Both the position numbers and the translations under genes were made by a program. 64,000 nt of DNA from Candidatus Sulfotelmatobacter sp. (GTDB taxonomy: Bacteria; Acidobacteriota; Terriglobia; Terriglobales; Acidobacteriaceae), in assembly GCA_036500765.1 (NCBI GenBank), contig DASYBM010000004.1:496001-560000 (forward strand), read 5' to 3'. Of the stretch, positions 42,101 to 50,356 are shown piece by piece; the first letter of the stretch is position 1, and every line of letters begins with the position of its first letter. The notes under the pieces are model-generated. The model was not told the DNA's origin, made no database searches, and was given only the letters and a program-made list of their open reading frames with translations.

Positions 42101-42757
42101 CGCGTCTTGATTCGGATTGATGACCACGATGCCTTCTAGGGGGTCTCGGTTGTCGGTGCCGTCCAGTTGGTAAGCGGTTCCGCTGAAAAGTTGGCCATTG
42201 ACATTGATGTATGTGCCCTGTTGCGGATTCTGCGCGCGGGAGAGGACCTGGGTCACAGGAATCGCGCCGGGAGCGAGTACCTCGAGATTGGACGTGTTCT
42301 GTTCATGCAGCGGCAAGTCTGCAATCTGCGTGCGATCGAGGATGGTCGCGACGTCGGTTCGGTCGATTTTCAATACGCTAACGTCGGCCGCGCTCCCGGT
42401 AACGATGTCAGACTTACTGCCCGGAACAAGTTTAGGATTTACTCCGGTCGAATTGTCGGCGTACACGGTGACTTGCGAATTTTGAAAGGTTTTGTATCCG
42501 CCCGCTTCAATTTTCAAACTGTACTCGTCAGGAGGTACGTCGTTCAAAGCGTAAAATCCCGAACTGTCGGTGACCGTGGTAAATCTGGTGCCTTTTCCAA
42601 CCGATGTGATGGTTACTTTGGCGCCGCTGATCGGCTTTCCGGAGAGATCGGTGAGTGCACCCTTAACGTTTCCGTAGACAGCTTGCGCTGAGGTGAATGG
42701 GCCCGTGGCGACTACCATTGCAACCAATAGCACCGCAGTTAGGGACGGGAGTCTCAT
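39188..42757 (-). CDS. TonB-dependent receptor with N-terminal carboxypeptidase-regulatory domain (Oar-like)
   Basis: 1189 residues; ATG 42757 has AAGGAG upstream. A signal peptide (LTAVLLVAMVVATGPFTSAQ) precedes a CarboxypepD_reg domain (YGNVKGALTDLSGKPISGAK), a plug (VLDRTQ-like segments IADLPLHEQ, NVNGQLFSGTAYQLDGTDNR) and a large beta-barrel that ends in aromatic F (FSARIQF). It sits in the outer membrane. It imports large molecules, perhaps polysaccharide or peptides. No TonB box is identified. It converges on the kinase gene. Confidence 0.92.
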   Translation of the reverse strand: MRLPSLTAVLLVAMVVATGPFTSAQAVYGNVKGALTDLSGKPISGAKVTITSVGKGTRFTTVTDSSGFYALNDVPPDEYSLKIEAGGYKTFQNSQVTVYADNSTGVNPKLVPGSKSDIVTGSAADVSVLKIDRTDVATILDRTQIADLPLHEQNTSNLEVLAPGAIPVTQVLSRAQNPQQGTYINVNGQLFSGTAYQLDGTDNRDPLEGIVVINPNQDAVEEMKITTSNYSAEFGEATAGVVTVQTKSGSNSLHGSLFDYSESAVGEASSPFLSPQLNNLTVKRNQFGASLGGPIIKERLFFFGDYRGERGASGATTLLNVPTQTMHNSCDSNAAPGTCNLSDYGGGTNLTANPATAALLTLLPEPNVGSQQYRTSGTEGLNSDTSDLRLDYNPAQRLKLFARYSYDIFRQDGAPAFGIAGGPGTNPDSFAGRARTYNQSLASGFSYSFSPNLLTDFRFGFFRYHLSLDALDFGTYPVQSVLPDLNDSLYSSNLPDVHVISTATTPNWEFGYSSALNNCNCPLREREQQLQFVNNWTRLAGRHTIRWGGDFRYIQNFRLDSANSRSGYLEFAGPSAFVSGQLDYFSRTYSDPANPVSFNAAERQRRAFFYGEDTWRINSRLTVNYGLRWEIYFPQYVNQDGAGGFLLIHNNALPGISAATINVAGTSGVNLQGNVQNTYKNFGPRIGFAYLAGSKTVIRAGFGRTFDVGYSGSLFGIAATQNPPVSSLLINRNGCFLGATGTGQPCTNFFALPTSISRPTASFTVQDLCNQTNLFDSNNCALTSATGAAPEFATALNALPATLRVPTVDAWNLTVQHQLSPNMYFEVAYIGNKGTHVLTDPSAGTGPISLAAASYYNLNQATVQGVVQPNVLTVGSNGTTPAGFSCKIIASNPNYCLAKEFERTALAPWNQPVNYFGNDASNHYESLQAKFNKRFAGGYSILANYIYSKVFDFDSNYYAIQPAIGYGPGTFDRRHNFTMANVWNLPIGRGRPFLHDIGRAADAALGGWSIQALTTWYSGLPFTPQYSNCPTDFNDQGVNIPPCRPNEVGHVSITGNRQDYYTIASGPLPYYQQTGTDPTASCGLDSSGNPQPGQASGPWQRPGCGQIGNAGRNSLRGPQFFQSDLSIMKDFAITERVSLRLRADAFNAFNKVNLGLPNPVVDGGNAGLISTTAPGAFQRQLQFSARIQF

Positions 42758-42812
42758 AATTCTCTCCTTGCTTCTTAGCGATGTAGGGGCCCAGACTAGG
42801 AGGACGAAATGA

Positions 42813-42829
42813 GCACATCGAGCATGTGC
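42813..42829. repeat. Short palindrome upstream of TonB receptor gene
   Basis: gcacat-cgagc-atgtgc, 6-bp arms with a 5-base spacer, lies about 55 bases upstream of the receptor start. It could be an operator; no partner regulator is next to it. Confidence 0.35.
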
Positions 42830-43022
42830 GCATTGGGGGCATTACATTAACCTGAGAACTGGATGGCAGTCAAGCCCGGGTTGAGCAAGATCCTCAGCGC
42901 CAGGGCTCGCATCTCGTGGAAGGGCGCAAAAGAAATTCACAACTCTAGAAATTGACAGATGCCAGTCACGAGGCGAAAAGCTGGGAGTGTGCTAGCCTAA
43001 CAGGGCTAGCGCAGGCTGCGGC

Positions 43023-43994
43023 GTGCGCCAGCAGGCCGATCCGGGCAACGCGAAAAATTCTTCCGTGGTGCACTTCGTCAATCTCGATCTCGTCCATCTC
43101 GGTCTCGTCCATCTCGATTTTGCCGACCTCAGTCTCGCCAATCTGAATCCTGCCAATTTGAATCCAACCAATTTAAGACTGGCATTGTTGTCAGCGGCGG
43201 TGCTGGGCTTCCGACACGGCCTAGACTACGACCATATCGCGGCGATCACCGATATCAGCAGCGTGCAACTGAGGGCCCGCGACGCGATGCGCTACGGGCT
43301 GCTGTACGTGGCTGGACATGCAACCACGGTCGCCCTGTTGGGCTCGGCTGCCGTGATGTTCCGAATTGCTTTGCCCGCGGCCAGCGATCGCTGGGCGGAG
43401 CGCCTGGTCGGGATCACTCTGCTGGTGCTGGGGCTATACGTGCTGGGGACGTTCTTCCGTCCGTCGACTCACAGCCATGGGCATCCTCGGGCGCGCACAC
43501 GCATCACGCTGCTGATGAATGGGGCGTTGTGGGTTTACTGGCGGTTGAGCCGCATTTTTGGCGGTACCCGCGTGGAAGCTCCAGAAGTATTTAAGGACGG
43601 CTATGGTACGAGTTCGACCTTTGTGGTGGGAGTAATTCATGGCCTGGGAGCGGAGACACCGACGCAAATTCTGCTGTTCTTGATGGCAGCGAATCTCGGT
43701 GGGACAGGCGCCGGGTTGCTCGGCCTGACGATGTTTATTTTGGGGCTGGTATTGATGAATACATTGATGTGCGGGATGGCGGCAGGTTTGTTCTCGATGG
43801 ATAAGGTGCTGGGCTGGCTGGCGACGAACGGGGCCTCGAGCGGGCGGCTTTCGCGGGCGTTCGGTTCCCTGCTGCCGGCCTTCCGTGCACACGCCGTGAG
43901 CGGTTTCACGCTACTTACTTCGGCGTACAGCATTGTTGTGGGAGCGATTTTCTTGTTTGGGTCGGCCGGTAAACTGCCTTCGCTGACGGGATGA
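43023..43994 (+). CDS. NicO-type nickel/cobalt transporter with pentapeptide-like N-terminus
   Basis: 323 residues with start uncertain (GTG 43023, or a later GTG at 43065-43070). The metal signature is LGFRHGLDYDHIAAITDIS (HX4DH), followed by multiple membrane segments (LLYVAGHATTVALLGSAAV, ERLVGITLLVLGLYVLGTF, VGVIHGLGAETPTQILLFLM). A His-rich loop (RPSTHSHGHPRARTR) lies between. It belongs to the NiCoT/NicO family, which moves nickel or cobalt. The N-terminus has about eight A/V-N/D-L-x-x units (residues 19-53). Confidence 0.9.
   Translation: MRQQADPGNAKNSSVVHFVNLDLVHLGLVHLDFADLSLANLNPANLNPTNLRLALLSAAVLGFRHGLDYDHIAAITDISSVQLRARDAMRYGLLYVAGHATTVALLGSAAVMFRIALPAASDRWAERLVGITLLVLGLYVLGTFFRPSTHSHGHPRARTRITLLMNGALWVYWRLSRIFGGTRVEAPEVFKDGYGTSSTFVVGVIHGLGAETPTQILLFLMAANLGGTGAGLLGLTMFILGLVLMNTLMCGMAAGLFSMDKVLGWLATNGASSGRLSRAFGSLLPAFRAHAVSGFTLLTSAYSIVVGAIFLFGSAGKLPSLTG
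43077..43181 (+). repeat. 15-bp tandem coding repeat (pentapeptide type)
   Basis: Seven units of about 15 bases, such as gtccatctcggtctc, gccgacctcagtctc and gccaatctgaatcct, encode VNLDL, VHLGL, VHLDF, ADLSL, ANLNP, ANLNP and TNLRL. Sequence decays gradually rather than being identical, suggesting an old duplication series. Confidence 0.8.
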
Positions 43995-44258
43995 AGGGAT
44001 CGGACGGAGCGGTGTACTGAAATCCTCTTTGCCCTTCCACTCTTGAGCCAGCGTCGGCAGCCGATACCAGATGGGACGCAAAAGGATGTTTCATGTGTGC
44101 ATCGGTTTGCACTTGAAGAACCGCCGGAGTAGTCGGCAGATTAACTAACCATATATGCTGCAATGAGTTACAATGATTCCTAGTTTGGCACTCCGGGTGC
44201 TCCGAGTGAGATGGGGTTTTGTCTGTAACTCTGTTGCATTCGATTCAGGAGGAGTTTT
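43995..44258. other. Intergenic region upstream of PEP-CTERM gene
   Basis: 264 bases, no gene. It ends in a strong ribosome site AGGAGGAG eight bases before ATG 44259. A TACAAT at 44169-44174 may be a -10 box, but there is no -35 at proper distance. Confidence 0.45.
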
Positions 44259-44864
44259 ATGAAGCGCATACTGTGGATGGCTTTGCTCATGCTGGCACTG
44301 CCAATGGCCGCTTTCGCCGCCAGTTCAGTCGATTTCACCAACGGTGGTGGCACCCTGTCTGGCAGCAGCGCCGGGTTAAGCCTTAGCGGTTCAGAGTTGA
44401 TTGCCGTCAATGGCCTCAATGGTCTCGGCCTGGTTACAGGCGATTTAGGCACAGTGACGTTCTCTACCGGAGCGTTGACCTCCGGCAGCCTACAGATGGG
44501 CGGCACCTTTGCAAGCGGTGGAAGTTTTGTGATCACCGGCAACGGCATGAATGGAATTCCCAATAGTGCGATCTTCACAGGAACGTTTAACGGGCCTGTG
44601 ACTTGGACGCTGGTAACGTTGGCGAACGGCACCCATAACTACACCCTGTCGGGTTCGCTCGGCGGTAGTTGGTACAACGGAAGTAGCGTTTTCGGAGCGA
44701 CCGTGCAGTTGACGATCAATACCGGGAAGGGCTTTTTTGACGGCTCAACGACGATCTCGAGCGGGGACACCAATATTGTGGTTCCCGAGCCGGGTAGCCT
44801 GACTCTTCTAGGCACGGGGTTGGTCGGTCTTGCTGGACTGCTGCACCGCAAACTGAAGGTATAA
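44259..44864 (+). CDS. PEP-CTERM exported protein
   Basis: 201 residues. A signal peptide (MKRILWMALLMLALPMAAFA) precedes Gly/Ser/Thr-rich, strand-rich sequence with internal similarity (GGTLSGSSAG, GSLQMGGTFASGG, TGTFNGPVTWTLV, SGSLGGSWYNGSS). The C-terminal sorting signal is VPEPGSLTLLGTGLVGLAGL followed by HRKLK, so it should be processed by an exosortase after export. Such proteins often go to the extracellular polysaccharide layer. A strong terminator follows. Confidence 0.94.
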   Translation: MKRILWMALLMLALPMAAFAASSVDFTNGGGTLSGSSAGLSLSGSELIAVNGLNGLGLVTGDLGTVTFSTGALTSGSLQMGGTFASGGSFVITGNGMNGIPNSAIFTGTFNGPVTWTLVTLANGTHNYTLSGSLGGSWYNGSSVFGATVQLTINTGKGFFDGSTTISSGDTNIVVPEPGSLTLLGTGLVGLAGLLHRKLKV

Positions 44865-44890
44865 CTGCCAACTTTACGATCCTGAATCGA

Positions 44891-44920
44891 GCCCCGCCAA
44901 GGACTGGCGGGGCTTTTCTT
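44891..44920 (+). terminator. Rho-independent terminator of PEP-CTERM gene
   Basis: gccccgcca-aggac-tggcggggc is a perfect 9-bp GC stem followed by tttt ctt. It starts 26 bases past the TAA. Confidence 0.93.
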
Positions 44921-44994
44921 TGTCCTTAATCTGCTTTGTTCTTTCTTACCTGTTTATCCCGAGATGGGAGCTGTCCGTTTTCTTTCCATTACCC

Positions 44995-45020
44995 CGGTAA
45001 TCTGGCCGAGGGGATTACCG
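44995..45020. promoter_or_regulatory. Inverted repeat upstream of the 88-aa gene
   Basis: cggtaatc (44995-45002) and gattaccg (45013-45020), 8-bp perfect arms with a 10-base spacer (tggccgaggg). It lies about 45 bases before ATG 45066. It could be an operator or a transcript hairpin. No further copy was seen in the window. Confidence 0.45.
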
Positions 45021-45065
45021 TTGACCCACCCGGCAGGCCCTCTTAGATTGCCAACAGGGGGTTGT

Positions 45066-45332
45066 ATGAAAGATATTCATGAGGTCCTGCGGCAAAAGCA
45101 GGCGAAATACGCCCAACTTGGCAAACAGATCGAGATGCTCCAGCAGGCCGCAGAAAAGCTGCGCGAAGTAGCTCCGCTGCTGGCCGAGAATGACGATGAC
45201 GACAACGGAGTTCTTGCCGAAGTTGACGATGCCGCCCTGCAAGGGGATGCGATGTCGGCGAAGGCTGGAGCTGGTTCCGGCAGTGCTACCGCGTCGAAGG
45301 CGGCGCGGCCCACAGCTCCTCGCTGGCCGTAA
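45066..45332 (+). CDS. Small coiled-coil protein (88 aa)
   Basis: ATG 45066 gives MKDIHEVLRQKQAKYAQLGK and a leucine-zipper-like helix (QIEMLQQAAEKLREVAPLLA), then an acidic stretch (ENDDDDNGVLAEVDDAALQG) and a Gly/Ala/Ser tail. No catalytic motif. It precedes a receiver-PilZ protein by 75 bases, likely in one transcript, so it may assist a c-di-GMP-related function (inference). Confidence 0.7.
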   Translation: MKDIHEVLRQKQAKYAQLGKQIEMLQQAAEKLREVAPLLAENDDDDNGVLAEVDDAALQGDAMSAKAGAGSGSATASKAARPTAPRWP

Positions 45333-45407
45333 ACGGTCGGGGCAGCGACGCTGACGAATCGTGAAGCTGACAATCGTGAATCTGAGTAACAGCGAACCCA
45401 AGCAACT

Positions 45408-46547
45408 ATGAATCTTCAGGCATTACTGGTTTCGACCGACGATAGCGCCTCGGATGTGTTGGGCAGAGTCTTGTCCGGCTACGGCGTCATTATGGACCGA
45501 TCGAGCGATCCGGAGACGACGCTGGCTCGAATCCAGGCGCAGAAGTTCGAAGCACTGATCGTCGATTTCGATAATCCTGAAATGGCGGAAGACGTGTTGC
45601 AGCAGGCGCAGAAGTTGGGCACCGACCCGTTAACCGTTGCTTTAGTGGCGGATACGGCGAAGGTGCGCGAGATTCTGAGCGACGGGGCGCACTTTGTCGT
45701 CTACAAACCTATCTCTGAGGATGCGGCGAAGGCCGGACTGCGGGCAGCGGCGGCTCTACTAAGCCGGGAGCGGCGCAGGGCGATCCGGATTCCAGTGCAG
45801 GCGCCTGTAGAAATTACGCTGCCGGATACGCGGAAAGTGGATGGCATCCTTCTCGATCTTTCGGAAACGGGTATGGACGTATTGACCGCGGAACAGCAGG
45901 TTGCGGGTTCCCTGCTGGCCTTTCACTTTCAACTGCCGGATGCCGGACTGGAAGTGGAGGCGCACGGGCAGGTGGCATGGGCTAATCCCAACGGCCAGAC
46001 TGGAGTGCATTTCCTGGATGTGGCGGAGACGACCCAGACGGCTTTGAAGGCATGGTTGCAGGCGGCAGCCAACGCTGCCGGCAATAGCGCGGACGAGACC
46101 GTCCCCCACTGCAAGTTGACCGATCTGAGCCTGGGTGGTTGCTATGTGCAAACCGACGCGCCGTTTCCGGAGCGGGCATTGGTCGACCTTTGCCTGAAAG
46201 CCGAGGAGCACGAAGTTCACACCGAAGGCATGGTGCGTGTGGTGCATCCGGGACATGGCATGGGAGTAGAGTTTCCTTCCCGGACGCCGGAGCAGCGCGC
46301 CCAGGTCGGCAGCCTGATCGACTTTCTGCGCAACTGTCCGGCGACCATGCTACAACTGATTATTTCTCCGCGTGCGCTGGTGGCGGACATCGCTCAGTTT
46401 GAATCGGGCGAGAAAAAGTCGGAAGAGGTCACCGACGAAATGGAAGATCCTCTTCTCGAGCTACTGCGGCGGGGCTCTTCGTTACAGCAGGAAGCCTTTC
46501 TGTCGGAGCTTCAGCATCAGCGCAGTCCGGAAGAAGCGGCCGTCTAG
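45408..46547 (+). CDS. Receiver-like / double PilZ protein
   Basis: 379 residues. Residues 1-115 resemble a response-regulator receiver (LQALLVSTDDSASDVLGRVL, LIVDFDNPEMAEDVL, KPISEDAAK), but the classic phosphorylatable Asp context is atypical. A first PilZ domain follows at about 118-215 with RRRAIRIPV (RxxxR) and DLSETGMDV (D/NxSxxG), the c-di-GMP-binding motifs. A second one (about 232-305) has DLSLGGCYVQTD and lacks a clear RxxxR, so may not bind. The C-terminal 70 residues are acidic and helical. It should respond to c-di-GMP. A terminator follows. Confidence 0.87.
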   Translation: MNLQALLVSTDDSASDVLGRVLSGYGVIMDRSSDPETTLARIQAQKFEALIVDFDNPEMAEDVLQQAQKLGTDPLTVALVADTAKVREILSDGAHFVVYKPISEDAAKAGLRAAAALLSRERRRAIRIPVQAPVEITLPDTRKVDGILLDLSETGMDVLTAEQQVAGSLLAFHFQLPDAGLEVEAHGQVAWANPNGQTGVHFLDVAETTQTALKAWLQAAANAAGNSADETVPHCKLTDLSLGGCYVQTDAPFPERALVDLCLKAEEHEVHTEGMVRVVHPGHGMGVEFPSRTPEQRAQVGSLIDFLRNCPATMLQLIISPRALVADIAQFESGEKKSEEVTDEMEDPLLELLRRGSSLQQEAFLSELQHQRSPEEAAV

Positions 46548-46573
46548 ATTTTTCCATACAAAAAAAACACTAT

Positions 46574-46615
46574 GGCTGCCACTCACCCACCGTGGGCGAC
46601 TGGGCAGCCTTTTTT
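46574..46615 (+). terminator. Rho-independent terminator after PilZ gene
   Basis: ggctgcc (46574-46580) pairs with ggcagcc (46603-46609), with an inner GC stem (cccaccgtggg) and a run of six T at 46610-46615. It starts 27 bases past the stop. Confidence 0.85.
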
Positions 46616-47024
46616 GGCTTTGCGGTTCAAAAAAGCCTCCCGCGCGGGTTCTGGGCAGTTGAACTTCAAGGAGGAACTTGTAGGCGGGGCACTCGAGGAT
46701 TACAGCATGAGGAGAGCGGGAGGCTGTTGCGGTGGCGGCTTCCGAAATCGAAGGAACCCGGACCCCGTCTATTGACCCGGGCCCCTTCCACGTTCGGTGT
46801 CTGTTCCACCCCGTTGCAACTACAGTAGTCCAAGCCGGTTACGTAATGATTTCATCCATGTTAAACCTGCGTTAAATAAGTAGGTTGAAGGTAGACTGTG
46901 TTGGGCGGCCGGAGAGACAAGTCTGGAGAAAAAGAGCACGGCGGCAGATCGTTCGACCGACAATTCGACACGACCATCCGGAAATTCTCGTCCTGGTGAG
47001 CGACTACTATGGACCCCGCTGCTT
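46616..47024. other. Noncoding region upstream of the PTPS-related membrane gene
   Basis: About 400 bases with no supported gene. No terminator, promoter or repeat is convincing. The region directly before 47025 lacks a good ribosome site, so the start of the membrane protein is uncertain. Confidence 0.45.
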
Positions 47025-48638
47025 ATGATCGGGACAGCGGCATTTGCGGTAGAGATTCCCTTCTTCTTTCTGGGCACGCCGTCGGGGCACGACGTGGAGT
47101 TTCATCTCTACTCGTGGCTCGAAGTTCTCGCGCAATGGAAGCAGGGCATTTTGTATCCACGTTGGGCCGCGCAGGCGAACTTTGGGTATGGCGAGCCGCG
47201 ATTCTTGTTCTATCCACCGGCATCATGGACGCTGGGAGCGGCGATCACGGCAGTCTTTCCCTGGATTGTGGCGTCCGATATTTACATCTGGATCGCGCTG
47301 GTGGCAGCGGGCATGTCGATGTTTATGCTGGTCCGACAATGGCTGGACCCACGCAATGCGATCTTCGCGGGTGTGCTTTATGCGGTGAATCCTTACCATC
47401 TGGTGATTGTTTACTGGCGCAGCGCGTTCGCCGAATTGCTGGCCAGTTGCCTGCTGCCGTTGTTGCTGATGTTTGCGCTGAAGTTGGCCGATGAAAATGT
47501 GCGCGAGAGGCGACGCGCGATTTTGCCGCTGGGGCTGGGGCTGGTGCTGGCGGCGGCGTGGCTGACGAATGCGCCGGCGGCGGTGATGATTCACTATTCG
47601 GCTGCCCTGCTGCTTGTTTACTTGTCATGGCGACAGCGTTCGGTTCGTCCCGTGGTGATGGGAGCGGCTGCGGTTTTGATTGGCGCGTGCCTGGCTTCCT
47701 TCTATCTGGTTCCGGCGATCTACGAACAGAAGTGGATCAATATCGCGCAGGCGGTTGCGGTGGGATTTCGACCAGTAGATAGCTTTTTGTTTGCTCATAC
47801 GCCGGACGCCGCTCACGATGCATTCAACCATCTGATTTCGTGGGTGGCAGTGTGGGAAATTGCGATTGTGTTTTTCGCGGCATGGGCGGCACACGGTTGG
47901 CGGGAAGCAAGAAGCGATGTCTGGAACATGCTGCTGGTTTGGGCAATCGGGTGCAGCCTGCTTATGTTTCCGGTGACAGTCGTGCTGTGGAAAATTCTTC
48001 CTAAGATGCAATTCATGCAGTTTCCGTGGCGCTGGCTGTTGTGCCTGAGCCTGATCTTCTCCATTTTCGTAACCTTTGGATTGCGGCGCTGGTGGTGGCG
48101 CGCGGGGGTTTGCGCAATCTCGCTTCTAGTTCTTGCCCTGGTGTGGCACCGCGAGCAGGCACCGTGGTGGGACCAGTCTGGCGACCTTTACGAGATGCAG
48201 GACAACCTGGCGAGTGGTGCGGGATACGAAGGGACCGACGAGTACACACCCGCAGGGGCGCACCCTGAGGACGCCGATAAAGACGCGCGTAACGTTACCG
48301 TCAGTGGGCCGGCGCATGGGGCGATTCATGTCTCTCGCTGGAGCCCGGAATCGAGAATGTTTACAGCGGAGATGTCGGCGCGCGATCATTTGGCGGTGAA
48401 GTTGTTGGCTTATCCTGCGTGGCGGGTGGAGGTGAATGGGCGGGAGGTGGAAACATCTGCAACGGATGCGGGGCAGATGCTCGTTCCGGTCGAGGCGGGG
48501 ATGAATCGCGTACAGATTAGTTTCGCGCGTACTTGGGATCGGACGGTGGGAGGATGGATTTCGATTCTCAGCGCGCTGTTTGTGGGAGTTTGGGTAGTAA
48601 GGATACGAAAGTCGGCGGGCTCGAAGGTTAACGTCTGA
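47025..48638 (+). CDS. Polytopic membrane protein of the PTPS-related family
   Basis: 537 residues with about 10-11 membrane spans. Near the start GTPSGHDVEFHLYSWLEVLA and GILYPRWAAQANFGYGEPRF (then LFYPPASW) match PF10131, a membrane family named PTPS_related; despite the name it has no pterin synthase motif. Its topology and the acidic GHDVEFH resemble polyprenyl-sugar glycosyltransferases (GT-C). A C-terminal soluble domain (LKLLAYPAWRVEVNGREVE) would be outside the membrane. It is probably a sugar transferase, inferred by topology. Confidence 0.85.
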   Translation: MIGTAAFAVEIPFFFLGTPSGHDVEFHLYSWLEVLAQWKQGILYPRWAAQANFGYGEPRFLFYPPASWTLGAAITAVFPWIVASDIYIWIALVAAGMSMFMLVRQWLDPRNAIFAGVLYAVNPYHLVIVYWRSAFAELLASCLLPLLLMFALKLADENVRERRRAILPLGLGLVLAAAWLTNAPAAVMIHYSAALLLVYLSWRQRSVRPVVMGAAAVLIGACLASFYLVPAIYEQKWINIAQAVAVGFRPVDSFLFAHTPDAAHDAFNHLISWVAVWEIAIVFFAAWAAHGWREARSDVWNMLLVWAIGCSLLMFPVTVVLWKILPKMQFMQFPWRWLLCLSLIFSIFVTFGLRRWWWRAGVCAISLLVLALVWHREQAPWWDQSGDLYEMQDNLASGAGYEGTDEYTPAGAHPEDADKDARNVTVSGPAHGAIHVSRWSPESRMFTAEMSARDHLAVKLLAYPAWRVEVNGREVETSATDAGQMLVPVEAGMNRVQISFARTWDRTVGGWISILSALFVGVWVVRIRKSAGSKVNV

Positions 48639-48690
48639 GTAAATCCTCTGTGCGCTCTGTGGCCTCTGTGGTTATGCTCTTGATCTTACC

Positions 48691-49320
48691 ATGCGAAGAA
48701 TTCTGATTGCCACTTCCAATCCGGGTAAGCTGCGCGACTTTGCCGGAGCCGCGACGCCGCATGGAATCGAGATTGAAGGCATTCGCAGCTTCTCTTTCCT
48801 GCCGCTGGTGGTCGAGGATGGGCTCACGTTTGAAGACAACGCGCGCAAGAAGGCTGAGCAGTACAGCCGACACGCCGCGGGAGAGGTCGTAGTAGCCGAC
48901 GACTCCGGACTCGAAGTGGATGCGTTGAACGGAGCGCCGGGCGTGCATTCGGCGCGCTATGCCGCCGATCTCCCTCACTTAGCGGAAGAAAACACCGACG
49001 ACGAGGCGAATAATGCGCGCGTACTGCGCGAGCTTCGGAATGTGGCGCCCGCGAAACGTACGGGACGCTTCGTCTGCGTGTTGGCGGCGGCGCGCGATGG
49101 CAAGACGCTCGCCACTTTTCGAGGAACCGCGGAAGGCGTTATTCTCGGTGCTCCGCGAGGAACGGGCGGGTTCGGGTACGATCCGCTGTTTTATTTTCCG
49201 CAGATTCAGAAGACGTTTGCGGAGCTGAGCGCGGAGGAGAAGGCAAAATACAGCCACCGCGGAGCGGCGTTTCGGCGATTTTTAGAGTGGTGCGAACAGA
49301 CGGATGATGGTTCGACGTGA
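48691..49320 (+). CDS. rdgB: XTP/dITP diphosphatase (RdgB/HAM1 family)
   Basis: 209 residues. MRRILIATSNPGKLRDFAGA opens the family signature; DGLTFEDNARKKAEQYS, VVVADDSGLEVDALNGAPGV, HSARYA and GTGGFGYDPLFYFP complete it. It hydrolyses non-canonical purine triphosphates (ITP, XTP), protecting DNA and RNA. Length is typical. A possible ribosome site is absent or weak near ATG 48691 (ttatgctcttgatcttacc). It lies 52 bases after the membrane protein gene and before a REP-like element. Confidence 0.95.
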   Translation: MRRILIATSNPGKLRDFAGAATPHGIEIEGIRSFSFLPLVVEDGLTFEDNARKKAEQYSRHAAGEVVVADDSGLEVDALNGAPGVHSARYAADLPHLAEENTDDEANNARVLRELRNVAPAKRTGRFVCVLAAARDGKTLATFRGTAEGVILGAPRGTGGFGYDPLFYFPQIQKTFAELSAEEKAKYSHRGAAFRRFLEWCEQTDDGST

Positions 49321-49358
49321 GAATTTCTCTCATCGCCAATGGCCGCTAAGCAGATGCA

Positions 49359-49423
49359 GGGATCTTTCGACTGCATCGTCGCTCGCTTTGCGCGCGACGA
49401 CTTCCTTCAGGATGACAAGACTC
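49359..49423. repeat. REP-like element, family A
   Basis: gggatctttcgactgcatcg and ccttcaggatgacaagactc flank a GC-rich partly palindromic centre (gtcgctcgctttgcgcgcgac). It lies in the 216-base gap between rdgB and sdhC and may mark an operon boundary. Confidence 0.75.
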
Positions 49424-49536
49424 ATAGATTGCGGCGTGGTACGTATCGCGAAATCGCGCAGCTTCCTTGACTTCACTTTCTCGCCGCCCGATAATACAGG
49501 GTTCTTTTCTCATCGTTGAACTCATAAGGAGCGTTT

Positions 49537-50292
49537 GTGGCGTCAGCCAGTTCTACCCCCGCAGGAACCACAGTTGCGGCGCACGGGGTGGCTCCATTGC
49601 GCGCGGGCCAGGGATCATCCTTTGTGTTGCGCCGGCTGCATTCTCTTTCGGGGATTGTTCCGGTCGGCGCATTTCTTTTCGAGCACATTCTGATTTCGAA
49701 TTCGACCGCCATCGGCGCCAACGGGCCGGAGGTTTATGCGCGGCAGGTCAGTTTTCTGGCCAATCTTCCGCTGGTATTTTTTCTCGAGCTGTTCGGGATC
49801 TGGCTGCCTATCGCGTTTCATGGGCTCTATGGTTTTTATATCTGGTTCCGCGGAGATGGGAACACCATTGCGTATCCGTGGAGCGGCAACTGGATGTACA
49901 CGGCCCAGCGCTGGACGGGCGGAATCGCTTTCGCCTACATCGTTTGGCATACCTATACGATGCGGTTTACCGGCGTCGACCTGCATGATAATCCGATGGC
50001 GTCGTTTGGCAAGGTGCAGTTGGAGGTGTTGCACACGCCGTTGTTTTTGTTTTACGTGCTCGGGCTGATCGCGGCTTCGTGGCACTTCGCTTACGGCATC
50101 TGGCTTTTCTCGGCGAAGTGGGGAATTGTTTCCGGAGACAAGGCGCAGAAGCGGCTGCTGACAGCGTGTTTGGTGTTCTTCTTTGTGTTGACAGCGGCGG
50201 GACTGGCGAGCTTGACTTCGTTCCGGTCGCACGCGCAACAATCGATTGAGCCGCGAGGGGCGTCGGAGGCGATTAGGCGGGGCGGTAGGTGA
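49537..50292 (+). CDS. sdhC: Succinate dehydrogenase cytochrome b subunit
   Basis: 251 residues from GTG 49537 (AAGGAG upstream). Five membrane spans and His residues near FVLRRLHSLSGIVPVGAFLF, HGLYGFYIWFRG, IVWHTYTMRF and SWHFAYGIW are the expected haem ligands of the B-type enzyme (two haems). It anchors the flavoprotein and iron-sulfur subunits and reduces quinone. It is the first gene of sdhCAB, followed by sdhA 65 bases later. The C-terminal tail (SFRSHAQQSIEPRGASEAIR) is unusual but not striking. Confidence 0.93.
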   Translation: MASASSTPAGTTVAAHGVAPLRAGQGSSFVLRRLHSLSGIVPVGAFLFEHILISNSTAIGANGPEVYARQVSFLANLPLVFFLELFGIWLPIAFHGLYGFYIWFRGDGNTIAYPWSGNWMYTAQRWTGGIAFAYIVWHTYTMRFTGVDLHDNPMASFGKVQLEVLHTPLFLFYVLGLIAASWHFAYGIWLFSAKWGIVSGDKAQKRLLTACLVFFFVLTAAGLASLTSFRSHAQQSIEPRGASEAIRRGGR

Positions 50293-50356
50293 AATGGCGG
50301 CCTGGACGGACAAATGCGTCCGTTGCCACGTGAGCAGTGATGGACCATAAATAAAA

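Noticed and set aside
47025-48638. Membrane protein taken as a third pterin synthase because of its family name
   Set aside because: It has no HGH zinc motif or catalytic Cys; only the family label PTPS_related is shared.
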